DNA of 64,000 bases, from assembly GCF_014651595.1 (NCBI RefSeq), contig NZ_BMXE01000002.1:620001-684000 (forward strand). The letters run 5' to 3'. The stretch is from Pseudovibrio japonicus (lineage in GTDB: Bacteria > Pseudomonadota > Alphaproteobacteria > Rhizobiales > Stappiaceae). The translations under genes were made by a program, and so were the position numbers. Of this stretch, positions 45,119 to 53,956 are shown in pieces (positions within the stretch are counted from its first letter, which is position 1; every line of letters starts with the position of its first letter). Under the pieces are notes generated by a model. The model was not told the DNA's origin. It saw only the letters and a program-made list of their open reading frames with translations, and made no database searches.

Positions 45119-46714
45119 GTGTTTAGAGACTTTCATGCTCCAGGTCGTTCTGCTGTTTACGCACCACATGTGATGGCAGCGACTTCGCACCCATTGGCTA
45201 CCAATGCAGCACTTGAAATCTTGCGGGAGGGAGGCACAGCTGTTGATGCCGCTGTGGCTGCCATGGCGGTCCACTCTGTGGTTGAGCCACACATGACAGG
45301 CATTGGCGGCGATTGTTTTGCCCTTGTAGCACAGCCGGATGGAACCCTCGCGGGCATGAACTCTTCCGGACGCGCCGCCAAAAATGTGAGCGCGGACAAG
45401 CTCATCGCAGATGGTCTACTTGATATCACTCCCGATTCCATTCACGCGGTGACTGTTCCCGGTGCGTTGCGTGGTTGGGAAAAGTTGCTGAAAGATCATG
45501 GCCGCTTCTCGTTTGACAAGGTGCTCAAGCGAGCGATTGGGTATGCCCGTGACGGGTATGCCGTCTTGCCGCGTGTTGCTTTTGACTGGAAGCATGCGGT
45601 TGATCACCTGAAGCGTGATGAGGCAGCATCAGAGATGTTCCTGAAAGAGGGGCGTGCTCCAGTGGACGGCGAGGTGATGCGTAATCCTCAGCTGGCCCGC
45701 ACGTTGGAGGCTGTCGCAAACGGTGGGGCCGACGCGTTTTATCTGGGTGCGGTCGCTGAAGAGATTGCAGCGGTTGTGCAATCCAAAGGCGGGTATCTGA
45801 CTGTGGAAGATCTTGCAGCGCATGAAGCTGTAGATGTGACCCCTGTTACCACTGATTATCGCGGTATCACCGTTGCGGAGTTGCCGCCAAATGGGCAGGG
45901 CATCATTGCGCTTGTGATGCTGGAGCTGATGAAGCGGTTTGACTGGGCTGATCTTGACCCGACAGGACCAGAGCGGTTCCATCTGGAAATGGAAATTGCA
46001 AAGCTCGCCTATGCTGGGCGTGACCGGTTCCTTGCTGATCCAGAGATGATGGAGTTTGACCCGAAGGACTTCCTCAGCAGCAGCTATATTGACCGGCTTG
46101 CCAAGCTCATCAACACAGATGCAGTCTTGCCGCGTCAGCCGGAGGAGGTTCTCTCGCCAAAGTCGGATACGGTTTATCTGACTGTGGTTGACAAGGATGG
46201 TCTGGCCGTTTCTTTGATCAACTCCCTCTATCATGGTTTCGGCTCCGGTATTGCAACGCCAAAATCCGGCATCTTGCTGCAAAACCGCGGTGCCTGTTTC
46301 ACGTTGGAAGAGGGCCATCCAAACCAGATCGCAGGTGGCAAGCGGCCAATGCACACCATCATTCCGGCAATGGCATTGAAGGATGGGCTGCCTTACATGA
46401 GCTTTGGTGTGATGGGCGGTGGGTATCAGCCCTGCGGTCATGCCCATGTGCTTTCCAACCATTTGGACTACGGCATGAACGTGCAAGAGGCCATTGACTG
46501 CCCACGTATGTTTATCAATGAGAAGTCCTTGTCTCTTCAGGCAGAGACCGGCGTTCCCTTTGAAACGGTCGAGGCTCTCAAGGCACTGGGCCATGAGGTG
46601 TCTATTGTGCCCACTCCAATCGGCGGCGGTCAGGCAATCATGTTCGACCGCATCAACAACGGACTAATCGGTGGCTCCGACCCACGAAAAGACGGGTGCG
46701 CGCTGGGGTATTAA
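45119..46714 (+). CDS. gamma-glutamyltransferase family protein
   Basis: 531 residues of the GGT/Ntn-hydrolase family. It has PHMTGIGGDCFALV, GALRGWEKLL, and the autoproteolysis region with Thr in KSDTVYLTVVD and the substrate loop INSLYHGFGSGI. No signal peptide, so it is cytoplasmic, like YwrD/HpxW types, whose natural substrates may be gamma-glutamyl compounds or oxamate. GTG 45119 has AGAGGGA upstream; ATG at 45050 lacks one. Confidence 0.88.
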   Translation: MFRDFHAPGRSAVYAPHVMAATSHPLATNAALEILREGGTAVDAAVAAMAVHSVVEPHMTGIGGDCFALVAQPDGTLAGMNSSGRAAKNVSADKLIADGLLDITPDSIHAVTVPGALRGWEKLLKDHGRFSFDKVLKRAIGYARDGYAVLPRVAFDWKHAVDHLKRDEAASEMFLKEGRAPVDGEVMRNPQLARTLEAVANGGADAFYLGAVAEEIAAVVQSKGGYLTVEDLAAHEAVDVTPVTTDYRGITVAELPPNGQGIIALVMLELMKRFDWADLDPTGPERFHLEMEIAKLAYAGRDRFLADPEMMEFDPKDFLSSSYIDRLAKLINTDAVLPRQPEEVLSPKSDTVYLTVVDKDGLAVSLINSLYHGFGSGIATPKSGILLQNRGACFTLEEGHPNQIAGGKRPMHTIIPAMALKDGLPYMSFGVMGGGYQPCGHAHVLSNHLDYGMNVQEAIDCPRMFINEKSLSLQAETGVPFETVEALKALGHEVSIVPTPIGGGQAIMFDRINNGLIGGSDPRKDGCALGY

Positions 46715-46792
46715 AACTGCGGCTTGTGATGGGGCTTCAGAGTGCAACGCCGCTCATTCTGTGCGTTGTCGCTCTGGAGTTAGAGCGTGTGG

Positions 46793-46964
46793 CTCTAGAT
46801 CCCGCTCAAGTGCGGAATGACGGCAGGGCGCGCGTTGCCCTCCCACTGTCATCCCGGGCGCAGCGCAGCGAAGACCCGGGATCCATGACTGCCTTTCGGC
46901 AAACACGACACTCACAGCGTACAGTCGCTGCCTCATGGGTCCCGGCTCGGGGGCCGGGATGACG
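46793..46964. repeat. three REP-like palindromes
   Basis: Units at 46793-46823, 46848-46886 and 46935-46964, all on the GGGATGAC / GTCATCCC plan seen at 6875-8502. The middle unit has the GCGCAGCG insertion also found at 7579-7615. Confidence 0.85.
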
Positions 46965-47022
46965 GCGGTGTGGGTGGCGAGCGGTGTCAAAATAACTTAT
47001 CCCCCTCACTCAAAGGTGCCGT

Positions 47023-47402
47023 CATACTTACTCCCATGCCTACGTAACGGGCTGCTGGTGGACCGTCCGTCAGTTGGTCGTGGGCTGGGCGGGGCTACTG
47101 TGAGAGGTAACGTATTTCGCAGCAGGTCCGTGGAGGTTGCCCAAACGCCATGAGTGTTGAGGCGGGAGGATGCGCGGCTAAACCAGAGGGCGTCAGCACT
47201 GGGAGATATTCTGTAACAGGAGTACCTTCTCAAAGCGTCTTTTGGAGCTTGGCCATAGCCTCCTACAAAAACGTCCGGGCAAGGCGAACAGCCAATGCCG
47301 AAGAAACTATATTAACAAGTAGCGCAGGTATTGCCTGCTCGCCTTGCTCATCCCGTTCTTAGGGAACTCTGTCTTCAACACTGCATGGGATGCCATGTGG
47401 TG
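47023..47402 (-). repeat. ~380 bp dispersed element, copy 2
   Basis: Reverse complement of copy 1 with only scattered changes over 47023-47357. Its 5' end on the minus strand is the hairpin CACTGCATGG / CCATGTGGTG (47379-47402), very similar to the hairpin of copy 3, then the short inverted repeat TTCCC..GAACGGG. It starts 27 bases past the stop of the 136-residue gene on the same strand. Confidence 0.75.
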
Positions 47403-47429
47403 CCGTTGGTGTTTGTAAGTAAAATGAGC

Positions 47430-47840
47430 TTATGCGTTGTATTCGATGATACGGCCTTCACCGATGAGGCGGGGGGCTTTTTCGGTGGTGAGGTAGCTGG
47501 TGGCGCCTTCTTGGGGGGCTACATGGTGGCGGTCGTGTGGGTTGGTCGGGTTTTCCTTAATGCCGATAAGGTGGGCGAGGAAGGCAGAGTTGCAGCGGAA
47601 GATGTGGATGCGCTTTGGCAGGTCGTAGTGGCGTGCATCAGTGTCCTGATGGACCTGCGCAGTGGCGGTATCTTCGGTGGTTTGCAGGTCTTTGCCTGTC
47701 TGGCCATAGGTGTTTCGTCTTGAAACAGCCTCTGCGCGTTGTTCTGTGATCTTGGCGCGACGGCGGGACCCGATGTCGCGATAGCGGCGATCAGCGTCCG
47801 TTCCAGTGTTAATCGCTTTTCCAGTGCGGGTGACACGCAT
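47430..47840 (-). CDS. hypothetical protein, 136 residues
   Basis: I do not recognise the family. The start MRVTRTGKAINTGTDADRRY follows GGGGGAG at good spacing. The N-terminal third is very basic (many Arg/Lys) and the rest polar, with HHVAPQEGATSYLTTEKAPR near the end. No membrane segment or cysteine-rich motif. Competing open frames exist on both strands, but this one has the best RBS and composition, and the repeat element starts just after its stop. Confidence 0.5.
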   Translation of the reverse strand: MRVTRTGKAINTGTDADRRYRDIGSRRRAKITEQRAEAVSRRNTYGQTGKDLQTTEDTATAQVHQDTDARHYDLPKRIHIFRCNSAFLAHLIGIKENPTNPHDRHHVAPQEGATSYLTTEKAPRLIGEGRIIEYNA

Positions 47841-47998
47841 GACTTCACTCCCCCGACTGTCTCAAAATGAGACTGATGCCGTTTCCTGGGATTCACATCG
47901 CAAGGCGCGTGCCAATGCTTAGGGTTTTGTTAGGATTTGAACTGGTTCTGCGGGGGAACTGCTTTGGCAGAACAGGAAAGATAAACTGATACAGAGAG

Positions 47999-48547
47999 TT
48001 ACAGCTTGTCGATCTGACCTTCAGGGCCGCTGACAAGCAGGGTGACGCCGTCTTCAGTGAAGGTGCGTTCGAGGATTTCCAGTTGTAGCAGAATGATCTG
48101 GCGTTCCAGTTCGGCACTGCTGGCGAAGCTGGCGGAGACAGTGCGGGTCTTGATGCGCAGCCACGGCACAAGTTCCGCTTCGCGAATGGCAAGGTTGGCG
48201 GCGCCGGAATAAGCCCGTGCCAGACCGCCAGTGCCCAGCTTTGTGCCGCCAAAGTAACGTACGATGATGACGCCCACATCAACTAGGTCTGCCCCGATGA
48301 GCGTTTTGAGCGTGGGCATGCCGGAGGTGCCAGCGGGTTCGCCATCGTCTTTGCCACCTTCCTCAATGCGCCCTTCCGGGAGCATTCTGCGGAATGCGGT
48401 GACGTGGTGGTTGGCTTTTTTATGCTCGTCCCGAAGCTCTGTGAGCCGTGAAGCAAAGTCTATATGGGGAACCAGAAAGGCCAGAAAGCGTGACTTCTTT
48501 TCTTCCAGCTCTGCATAGTATTCCTGCTCAACGGTGAAGAGAGGCAT
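47999..48547 (-). CDS. YigZ/IMPACT family protein (UPF0029)
   Basis: 182 residues. KKSRFLAFL, the UPF0029 motif DDGEPAGTSGMPTLKTL and VIIVRYFGGTKLGTGGL are diagnostic. A C-terminal EF-G domain IV-like part follows. E. coli YigZ is of unclear role, IMPACT acts on translation control. Four bases downstream of the dCTP deaminase gene, so in operon. Confidence 0.94.
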   Translation of the reverse strand: MPLFTVEQEYYAELEEKKSRFLAFLVPHIDFASRLTELRDEHKKANHHVTAFRRMLPEGRIEEGGKDDGEPAGTSGMPTLKTLIGADLVDVGVIIVRYFGGTKLGTGGLARAYSGAANLAIREAELVPWLRIKTRTVSASFASSAELERQIILLQLEILERTFTEDGVTLLVSGPEGQIDKL

Positions 48548-48551
48548 CAGA

Positions 48552-49658
48552 TCACGCTCCTACTGGTTCTTTGCTCCTGAAGTGCTTGGAAAGCTTGAGA
48601 GCCTGCCCCTGATAGTTGGAGCCAATGCCTTCGCCGTAAAGGGTCTCTGGCGCTTCCTGCATGTGCTCGTAGACGAGACGGCCAACTGTCTGGCCGTGTT
48701 CTACGATGAATGGCACATCGTGGGAGCGGACTTCAAGAACGGCTCTGGAGCCTGTGCCGCCAACGGTGCCGTGGCCAAAGCCGGGATCGAAGAAGCCAGC
48801 GTAGTGGACGCGGAACTCGCCAACGAGCGGATCGAACGGAACCATCTCGGCAGCATATTGCGGTGGAACGTGGACGGCTTCCTGAGAGACCAGAATGTAG
48901 AACTCGTTGGGGTCGAGGATGAGGGTTGCATCGCCGCGATTGTAAAGCGGTTCCCAGAAGTCCTCTGCGTCTTGCGCGCCTTTGCGGTCCACATCAATGA
49001 CGCCAGTGTGGCGCTTGGCGCGGTAGCCGATGAGGCTACCTTTGCCGTCGCCCTTGAGGTCAATGGAGACCTGTACGCCGTTGTTGATGGCGTCATCGTC
49101 ATTGCCGCCAGAGACCAGCGTGTGCTGGTTGTGCACTTCGGTCAGGTCTTCATCATTGATGAGGGTTTCGCCATTGCGGAACCGGATCTGGGAAAGGCGG
49201 GAGCCTTCGCGGACCAGAACCGGGAAGGTTTTTGGCGAGATCTCAGCGTAGAGCGGACCATTGTAGCCAGCTTCAACACGGTCGAATGCGCGGCCCTGAT
49301 CTGTGATGACGCGGGTGAAAACGTCGATGCGGCCCGTGGAGCTTTTCGGGTTTGCTGTTGCGGAGAGCTCTTCCGGCAGGTTCAGCGCTTCCTGAAGGCG
49401 GACGATGTAAACGCAGTTGGTCTCCAGCACAGCGCCCTTGGAGAGGTCGATCTCGTGCAGGATCAGCTTTTCCAGCTTGTCTTCGAGCTTAGCGTCCGGG
49501 CCCGGCAGGAAGGACGCGCGGACACGCCATGCTTTAGCGCCCAGTCGCAGGTCCAGGCTGGCTGGTTGAATCTGGTCCTCGTCAGGCGCTCTGTCTGCTA
49601 CAATTGCACCGCTGGCAAACATGGCTTCAATCGCTTTTGCCGGAAGAATGCCTGTCAT
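48552..49658 (-). CDS. dcd: dCTP deaminase, double-length form
   Basis: Converts dCTP to dUTP for thymidylate synthesis. 368 residues, about twice E. coli Dcd. Both halves look like the dUTPase/Dcd trimer fold: IQPASLDLRLG at the start, ANPKSSTGRIDVFTRVI with the substrate-binding serine region in the first half, and EVRSHDVPFIVEHGQTVGRL in the second. Such double-length forms are common in alphaproteobacteria. ATG 49658 is used; the longer frame has no support. Confidence 0.9.
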   Translation of the reverse strand: MTGILPAKAIEAMFASGAIVADRAPDEDQIQPASLDLRLGAKAWRVRASFLPGPDAKLEDKLEKLILHEIDLSKGAVLETNCVYIVRLQEALNLPEELSATANPKSSTGRIDVFTRVITDQGRAFDRVEAGYNGPLYAEISPKTFPVLVREGSRLSQIRFRNGETLINDEDLTEVHNQHTLVSGGNDDDAINNGVQVSIDLKGDGKGSLIGYRAKRHTGVIDVDRKGAQDAEDFWEPLYNRGDATLILDPNEFYILVSQEAVHVPPQYAAEMVPFDPLVGEFRVHYAGFFDPGFGHGTVGGTGSRAVLEVRSHDVPFIVEHGQTVGRLVYEHMQEAPETLYGEGIGSNYQGQALKLSKHFRSKEPVGA

Positions 49659-49789
49659 TGTTGGTCCCGCCCCACTCGTAGGTAATTCGTTCTGACACTG
49701 ATTAACGTAAGTTTGATCTCTCGCCAAGTCTGCAACCTACGCTGATTGATTGACCCTACTGTATTTTCGAGGTAAAACCGCTGCCTATT

Positions 49790-49848
49790 CCGTGGGGATT
49801 TGGTCGACCGGCTTGCAACCACGTAAAATAAATAGCTAAAGGGTCGGG
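49790..49848 (+). ncRNA. SAM-II riboswitch upstream of metZ
   Basis: Matches the compact SAM-II aptamer. P1 is CGTGG (49791-49795) with CCACG (49819-49823). The conserved GATTTGG, GGCTTGCAACCACG and AATAGCTAAAGG stretches are present. The pseudoknot P2 is CGACC (49805-49809) with GGTCG (49842-49846). It lies 80 bases upstream of the metZ ATG. SAM binding should reduce expression by hiding the ribosome site or by termination. Confidence 0.93.
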
Positions 49849-49927
49849 TTCTTGTTCAGACCTCGGCCCGCCGCCGGGGTTTTTAAATGAGGGGATCGAG
49901 CAATCTCCCTTCAAACAGGAATGAGCG

Positions 49928-51112
49928 ATGACAGAAGCAAAGAACTGGAAGCCAGCAACTCGGCTTGTTCATGGAGGCACCACGCGCTCCAGCTTTGGTG
50001 AAACATCCGAAGCTATCTTCCTCACACAAGGGTATGTATACGACAGCTCAGAAGCGGCAGAAGCACGTTTTCTAGGCGAGAACCCGGGTTACATCTATTC
50101 CCGGTATGCAAACCCGACCGTAGGAATGTTTGAGCAGCGAATGTGCCAGTTGGAAGGCGCCGAGGCCGCGCGTGGCACGGCTTCCGGTATGGCGGCTGTC
50201 AATTCTGCGATCATGGCTTGCGTCAAGGCGGGTGATCATGTGGTCGCACCAAAGGCGCTGTTTGGCTCCTGCCGCTACATCATCGAACAACTTCTGCCGC
50301 GCTTTGGTGTGGAATCCACGTTGATTGATGGCACTGACCTTGAGCAGTGGAAAGCGGCGGTTCGCCCGAACACCACAGCAGCCTTCCTTGAAAGCCCTAC
50401 CAACCCGACGCTTGAAGTGATCGATATTCCTGCAGTGGCGGATATTATTCACGAGGCTGGCGGACGGCTTATTGTAGACAACGTGTTTGCAACGCCGATC
50501 TGGCAGAGCCCACTGGCATTGGGTGCGGATGTGGTGATCTATTCTGCCACCAAGCATATTGACGGGCAGGGACGCTGTCTGGGCGGTATCGTGCTCTCTG
50601 ACGAAAAGTGGATCGTCGAAGAGTTCCATGACCCGTTTAAACATACCGGTCCTGCAATGAGCCCGTTCAATGCGTGGGTTCTGCTCAAAGGGCTGGAGAC
50701 GTTGAATTTGCGCGTGGAGCGTCAAAGTCAGACAGCAGCGCAGATCGCAGATTTCCTTGCGGATCATTCTGCTGTGTCTCGATTGCTCTATCCTGGCCGT
50801 GCAGATCACCCGCAGGCGGACATTGTGGCCAAGCAGATGCGTGGCGGGTCTACTATGCTGGCGTTTGATCTGGAAGGTGGCAAGGAAGCGGCGTTCAAAT
50901 TCTCGAACGCGCTGGACATTGTCAGCCTTTCCAACAATCTGGGCGATGCTAAGAGCCTGATCACCCATCCGGCGACAACAACGCACCAGAGTGTTGCGGA
51001 AGAGGCGCGTCTGGAGTTGGGAATCACAGACAAGACACTGCGTCTTTCTATTGGTCTGGAAGATCCCTCTGATTTGCTGGAAGACGTGGCACAGGCGCTG
51101 GCAAAGATTTAA
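49928..51112 (+). CDS. metZ: O-succinylhomoserine sulfhydrylase
   Basis: A PLP enzyme making homocysteine from O-succinylhomoserine and sulfide. 394 residues of the Cys/Met metabolism family: SRYANPTVGMFEQRM, TASGMAAVN, LESPTNPTLEV and the PLP lysine in YSATKHIDGQGRCLGG. It is controlled by the SAM-II riboswitch and works with metX/metW 8 kb away. Confidence 0.94.
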   Translation: MTEAKNWKPATRLVHGGTTRSSFGETSEAIFLTQGYVYDSSEAAEARFLGENPGYIYSRYANPTVGMFEQRMCQLEGAEAARGTASGMAAVNSAIMACVKAGDHVVAPKALFGSCRYIIEQLLPRFGVESTLIDGTDLEQWKAAVRPNTTAAFLESPTNPTLEVIDIPAVADIIHEAGGRLIVDNVFATPIWQSPLALGADVVIYSATKHIDGQGRCLGGIVLSDEKWIVEEFHDPFKHTGPAMSPFNAWVLLKGLETLNLRVERQSQTAAQIADFLADHSAVSRLLYPGRADHPQADIVAKQMRGGSTMLAFDLEGGKEAAFKFSNALDIVSLSNNLGDAKSLITHPATTTHQSVAEEARLELGITDKTLRLSIGLEDPSDLLEDVAQALAKI

Positions 51113-51138
51113 GCGGCGGGCGCATCGTGATTTTGAAG

Positions 51139-51165
51139 AGGGCATCCTATTGGGTGCCCTTTTTG
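51139..51165 (+). terminator. weak rho-independent terminator of metZ
   Basis: AGGGCA and TGCCCT with loop TCCTATTGGG, then T5. Confidence 0.7.
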
Positions 51166-51189
51166 CTTCTGTCTCTGCCTGATGCAGTG

Positions 51190-51627
51190 TTAGCTGCTAG
51201 GCGAGGTGACCTCTACATCCCGGCGAGAACCGGACAGGGTGATGATGAAACCTGCAATGACATCCAGAAAGGTGATGGTCATGAGGAGCAGGAAGAGTGG
51301 GGTAGCGGCCTCGTGGACCGATAGGAACTCGATCAGGTAGGCAACTAGAATAATCAAGGAAAGGCTGTGGTCGACCAATGAGACGGTGCTGGTTCTGGTG
51401 GCTTTGATGATTTCGATAAAGAGCAGGACCAGTGAGCCAGCTAGCAGAAGGGTGGCGACGTCAAGCGGGACGAGTAGCCCGGATGGCAGCGGGATCTGAA
51501 AGACAATGGCCGCCCATGGTGTGACGTTGTAGCCTTGATCGAGTACTGGTTCCAAGTCTTCGAACCATCGAAATGCCACGGCGTTGTAGAGCACAAATGG
51601 AATGAGCGTGAGTGGAAAAGTCCTCAT
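51190..51627 (-). CDS. hypothetical membrane protein
   Basis: 145 residues with about four hydrophobic segments (near 2-20, 50-72, 83-105 and 108-130) and a polar C-terminus. The motif ATLLLAGSLVLLFIEIIKATR recurs in alphaproteobacterial membrane proteins of unknown function (here shown in part: LFIEIIKATRTS). No RBS is strong. Role not known. Confidence 0.65.
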   Translation of the reverse strand: MRTFPLTLIPFVLYNAVAFRWFEDLEPVLDQGYNVTPWAAIVFQIPLPSGLLVPLDVATLLLAGSLVLLFIEIIKATRTSTVSLVDHSLSLIILVAYLIEFLSVHEAATPLFLLLMTITFLDVIAGFIITLSGSRRDVEVTSPSS

Positions 51628-51888
51628 TTGGTTGTCCCCGGCAGAGCTGGAAGCGGTATCCTGTCGGAAAATATTAACATTTTCCGGGGTGTCTGTGATG
51701 CCCTGAAACCGGAAGGGGTAACGCTTCGGGGTGTTTGGGGCGCCAACGGGCTGATTTGGAGTGTGTTTTACGGAAAACCGCGCGTGCCATTATGGATGCT
51801 GAGGAGGCGGCGCACGTGTTCTGTCAAACGGTGTTTGGTGGATGTGAGCTCGTTTAGGTATCTGCTGATAGCCCTGCCATCCAGCGGG

Positions 51889-53106
51889 CTATCCTTGCCA
51901 ACCTGGCTGGAATTGCAGGTCTGAGCAGCCTGCGAACTGGGTGCAGCGCTCCAGTTCGGCTTCAAGGCGTTGCTGGCGGCCTTTGCCCATGCGGATACCG
52001 GGTTCGGGCCAGAAACGTCTGACGGCCAGTGCGTTGGAAGCTTTGTCGCGCTTTATATCAATGCGGCCAATCAGTTTGTCCCCCTCCATAACCGGGAAGA
52101 CATAATAGCCATATTGGCGCTTTGCTTCCGGCACGAAGATTTCAATGCGATAATTGAAGTTGAAGAGGAACTCAGCGCGCTTGCGGTCTCGCAGGGCCGG
52201 GTCGAACGGGCTGAGGATGCGGATGCGTTGTGAGGGGGCATCGAGGGATTGTAGGTCATCTTCAATGTGTGGGCGTGCGAGGCAGAGTTTGGGTTTCGCG
52301 TCTTGTGCAGGCTGGATCTCGACTGTGATGAGTTCCTGTCGACGTAATGCCTGCTCGCACCAGGCCTTAACATCTGCAAGGTCGAGCTTGTCCCAATATG
52401 CTGCAATTTCGCTGGGCGTTGCGAAGCCGAGGCGGTCTATTGCGGAGTTACAGACCCACGCGATTGTTTCTTCGTGGCTTGGCTTTGCAGTGAGGTGCGC
52501 AGCAGGGATAACCCGCTCGGTCAGGTCATAGAGTTTCTGGAAGTTCTCACGGCGGGAGACGGAGATCTGTCCAGTGCGCCAAAGATACTCGAGGGCAGTC
52601 TTTGATGGGTTCCATTCCCACCAACCACCTTTGCTGCGTTTCTCATCCTTGCCCACATCGGAAGTGCCAGCTGGGCCGTTCGCTTCAATGTGCCGGAGGA
52701 TGAGGTTGAGCTTTTCCTGGTACTCGGCCCCGCGCCAGACTTTCCAGCGAGACTGCAAGCTCTCAGCGCTCTTCTGGAAGCGGTAGTGCCAGTAGGGGAA
52801 GAACTCGGTTGGAATGATGGAGGCGTCGTGGGTCCAATGCTCAAAGAGGGTTCTGTCGCTCTCCAGCAGCTTTTGGAGGTGTTTGGGGCGGTAGCTCTGG
52901 CGGCGGGACCATAAGATCATGTGGTGGGCGCGCTCGACAGTATTGATGCTATCAACTTGAACAAAGCCAATGCGATGGATGAGATTGAGCAGATCCTCCC
53001 CTTTTGAGGGGCCGGTTGGTGTCTCCAGAAGGGCGTGTTTGTGCAGAAACAAGCGGCGCGCAGCGGCGTTATCAACTTTTAAAACTAACTGCGCTTCCAT
53101 AGTCAT
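51889..53106 (-). CDS. YcaQ/AlkZ-like DNA glycosylase (winged-helix HTH_42 family)
   Basis: 405 residues. FVQVDSINTVERAHHMILWSR holds the QxD-type catalytic pair of AlkZ/YcaQ enzymes (Gln and Asp in QVD). Later PFDPALRDRKRAEFLFNF and YGYYVFPVMEGDKLIGRID are typical. The family unhooks interstrand crosslinks or repairs alkylated bases. ATG 53106 follows AGGAG. Confidence 0.9.
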   Translation of the reverse strand: MTMEAQLVLKVDNAAARRLFLHKHALLETPTGPSKGEDLLNLIHRIGFVQVDSINTVERAHHMILWSRRQSYRPKHLQKLLESDRTLFEHWTHDASIIPTEFFPYWHYRFQKSAESLQSRWKVWRGAEYQEKLNLILRHIEANGPAGTSDVGKDEKRSKGGWWEWNPSKTALEYLWRTGQISVSRRENFQKLYDLTERVIPAAHLTAKPSHEETIAWVCNSAIDRLGFATPSEIAAYWDKLDLADVKAWCEQALRRQELITVEIQPAQDAKPKLCLARPHIEDDLQSLDAPSQRIRILSPFDPALRDRKRAEFLFNFNYRIEIFVPEAKRQYGYYVFPVMEGDKLIGRIDIKRDKASNALAVRRFWPEPGIRMGKGRQQRLEAELERCTQFAGCSDLQFQPGWQG

Positions 53107-53212
53107 CAAAGTCTCCTGCTTCGCCAGATGTGGTTAGGCTAGGAGAGGCAGCGCCTTGCCGCAAGCAGCTCGCAGCAGATAACTGTGGGTTTGTTCCTAT
53201 TATGTTCTCTGG

Positions 53213-53758
53213 ATGGAGGTTGCATTGGACTTTGCAGAAAAACAGCGGGGGGTGTTTCAGCGGATGATTGTCGGTGCTTTGGTGACCGCGATCGTGTTGT
53301 TGTTCGGGGCACTCCTCAATCCGTTTGGTTTTGCTAGTGACTGGGATGCCTCTGAGCGGCTTTGGGTTGGGGCGGTCTCGCTGACGTCACCTGCCGTGCT
53401 GCTGATGGTCTCGATCGGTCGTCTGGCAATGCGTCGGTTTTACCATGCTGATGACATTGATGGCGGCGGGCTGACCCACGGGAGTGAGGAAGCGAAGAAG
53501 CTGCAGAGCATTTTGCAGAACACGCTTGAGCAGGCTGTGCTTGCCGGTTTCGTTTATCTGGCCTGGGTGGCTGTTATGCCGGGTAGCACAATGTCTGTGC
53601 CGCTGTTGGCCGCACTTCTATTTGCGCTTGGGCGGGTTCTGTTTTTCGCCAGCTATGACAAGGGTGCGCCCTTTCGGGGAACCGGCTTTGCACTGACGTT
53701 CTATCCAACCATCTTCATGCTGGTGGTTATTCTGATCACATTGATGGCAGGGCTGTGA
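53213..53758 (+). CDS. MAPEG family membrane protein
   Basis: 181 residues with four hydrophobic segments. LQNTLEQAVLAGFVYLAW and ALGRVLFFASYDKGAPFRG match the MAPEG family (membrane-associated eicosanoid and glutathione proteins). Bacterial role is unclear, possibly glutathione-dependent. A short leader contains no known motif. Confidence 0.8.
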   Translation: MEVALDFAEKQRGVFQRMIVGALVTAIVLLFGALLNPFGFASDWDASERLWVGAVSLTSPAVLLMVSIGRLAMRRFYHADDIDGGGLTHGSEEAKKLQSILQNTLEQAVLAGFVYLAWVAVMPGSTMSVPLLAALLFALGRVLFFASYDKGAPFRGTGFALTFYPTIFMLVVILITLMAGL

Positions 53759-53883
53759 GGGGAACGCGAAGGAGTTACTCCCCCTCCCATCGTAAACTCG
53801 ATGGTGATTTTGATGATTCGAACCTGTCAGCGAAAAATACGCTATGGCTGATACGAGGCTTCAGAAGGAAGTGACGCCGCGCC

Positions 53884-53919
53884 AAAAAAATAAAACCCAC
53901 AGTGTTTCCACTGCAGGTT
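53884..53919 (-). terminator. rho-independent terminator of argG
   Basis: AACCTGCAGTG and CACTGTGGGTT arms with loop GAAA, then TTATTTTTT on the minus strand. Confidence 0.85.
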
Positions 53920-53956
53920 CTATGCGTTCTGTCAGAACTTGTTGGTTCTTACGAGC

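Noticed and set aside
53213-53758. Multi-gene glutathione system around the MAPEG gene
   Set aside because: Neighbours (YcaQ-like glycosylase, argG) are unrelated and gloB is 2.4 kb away on a different transcript.
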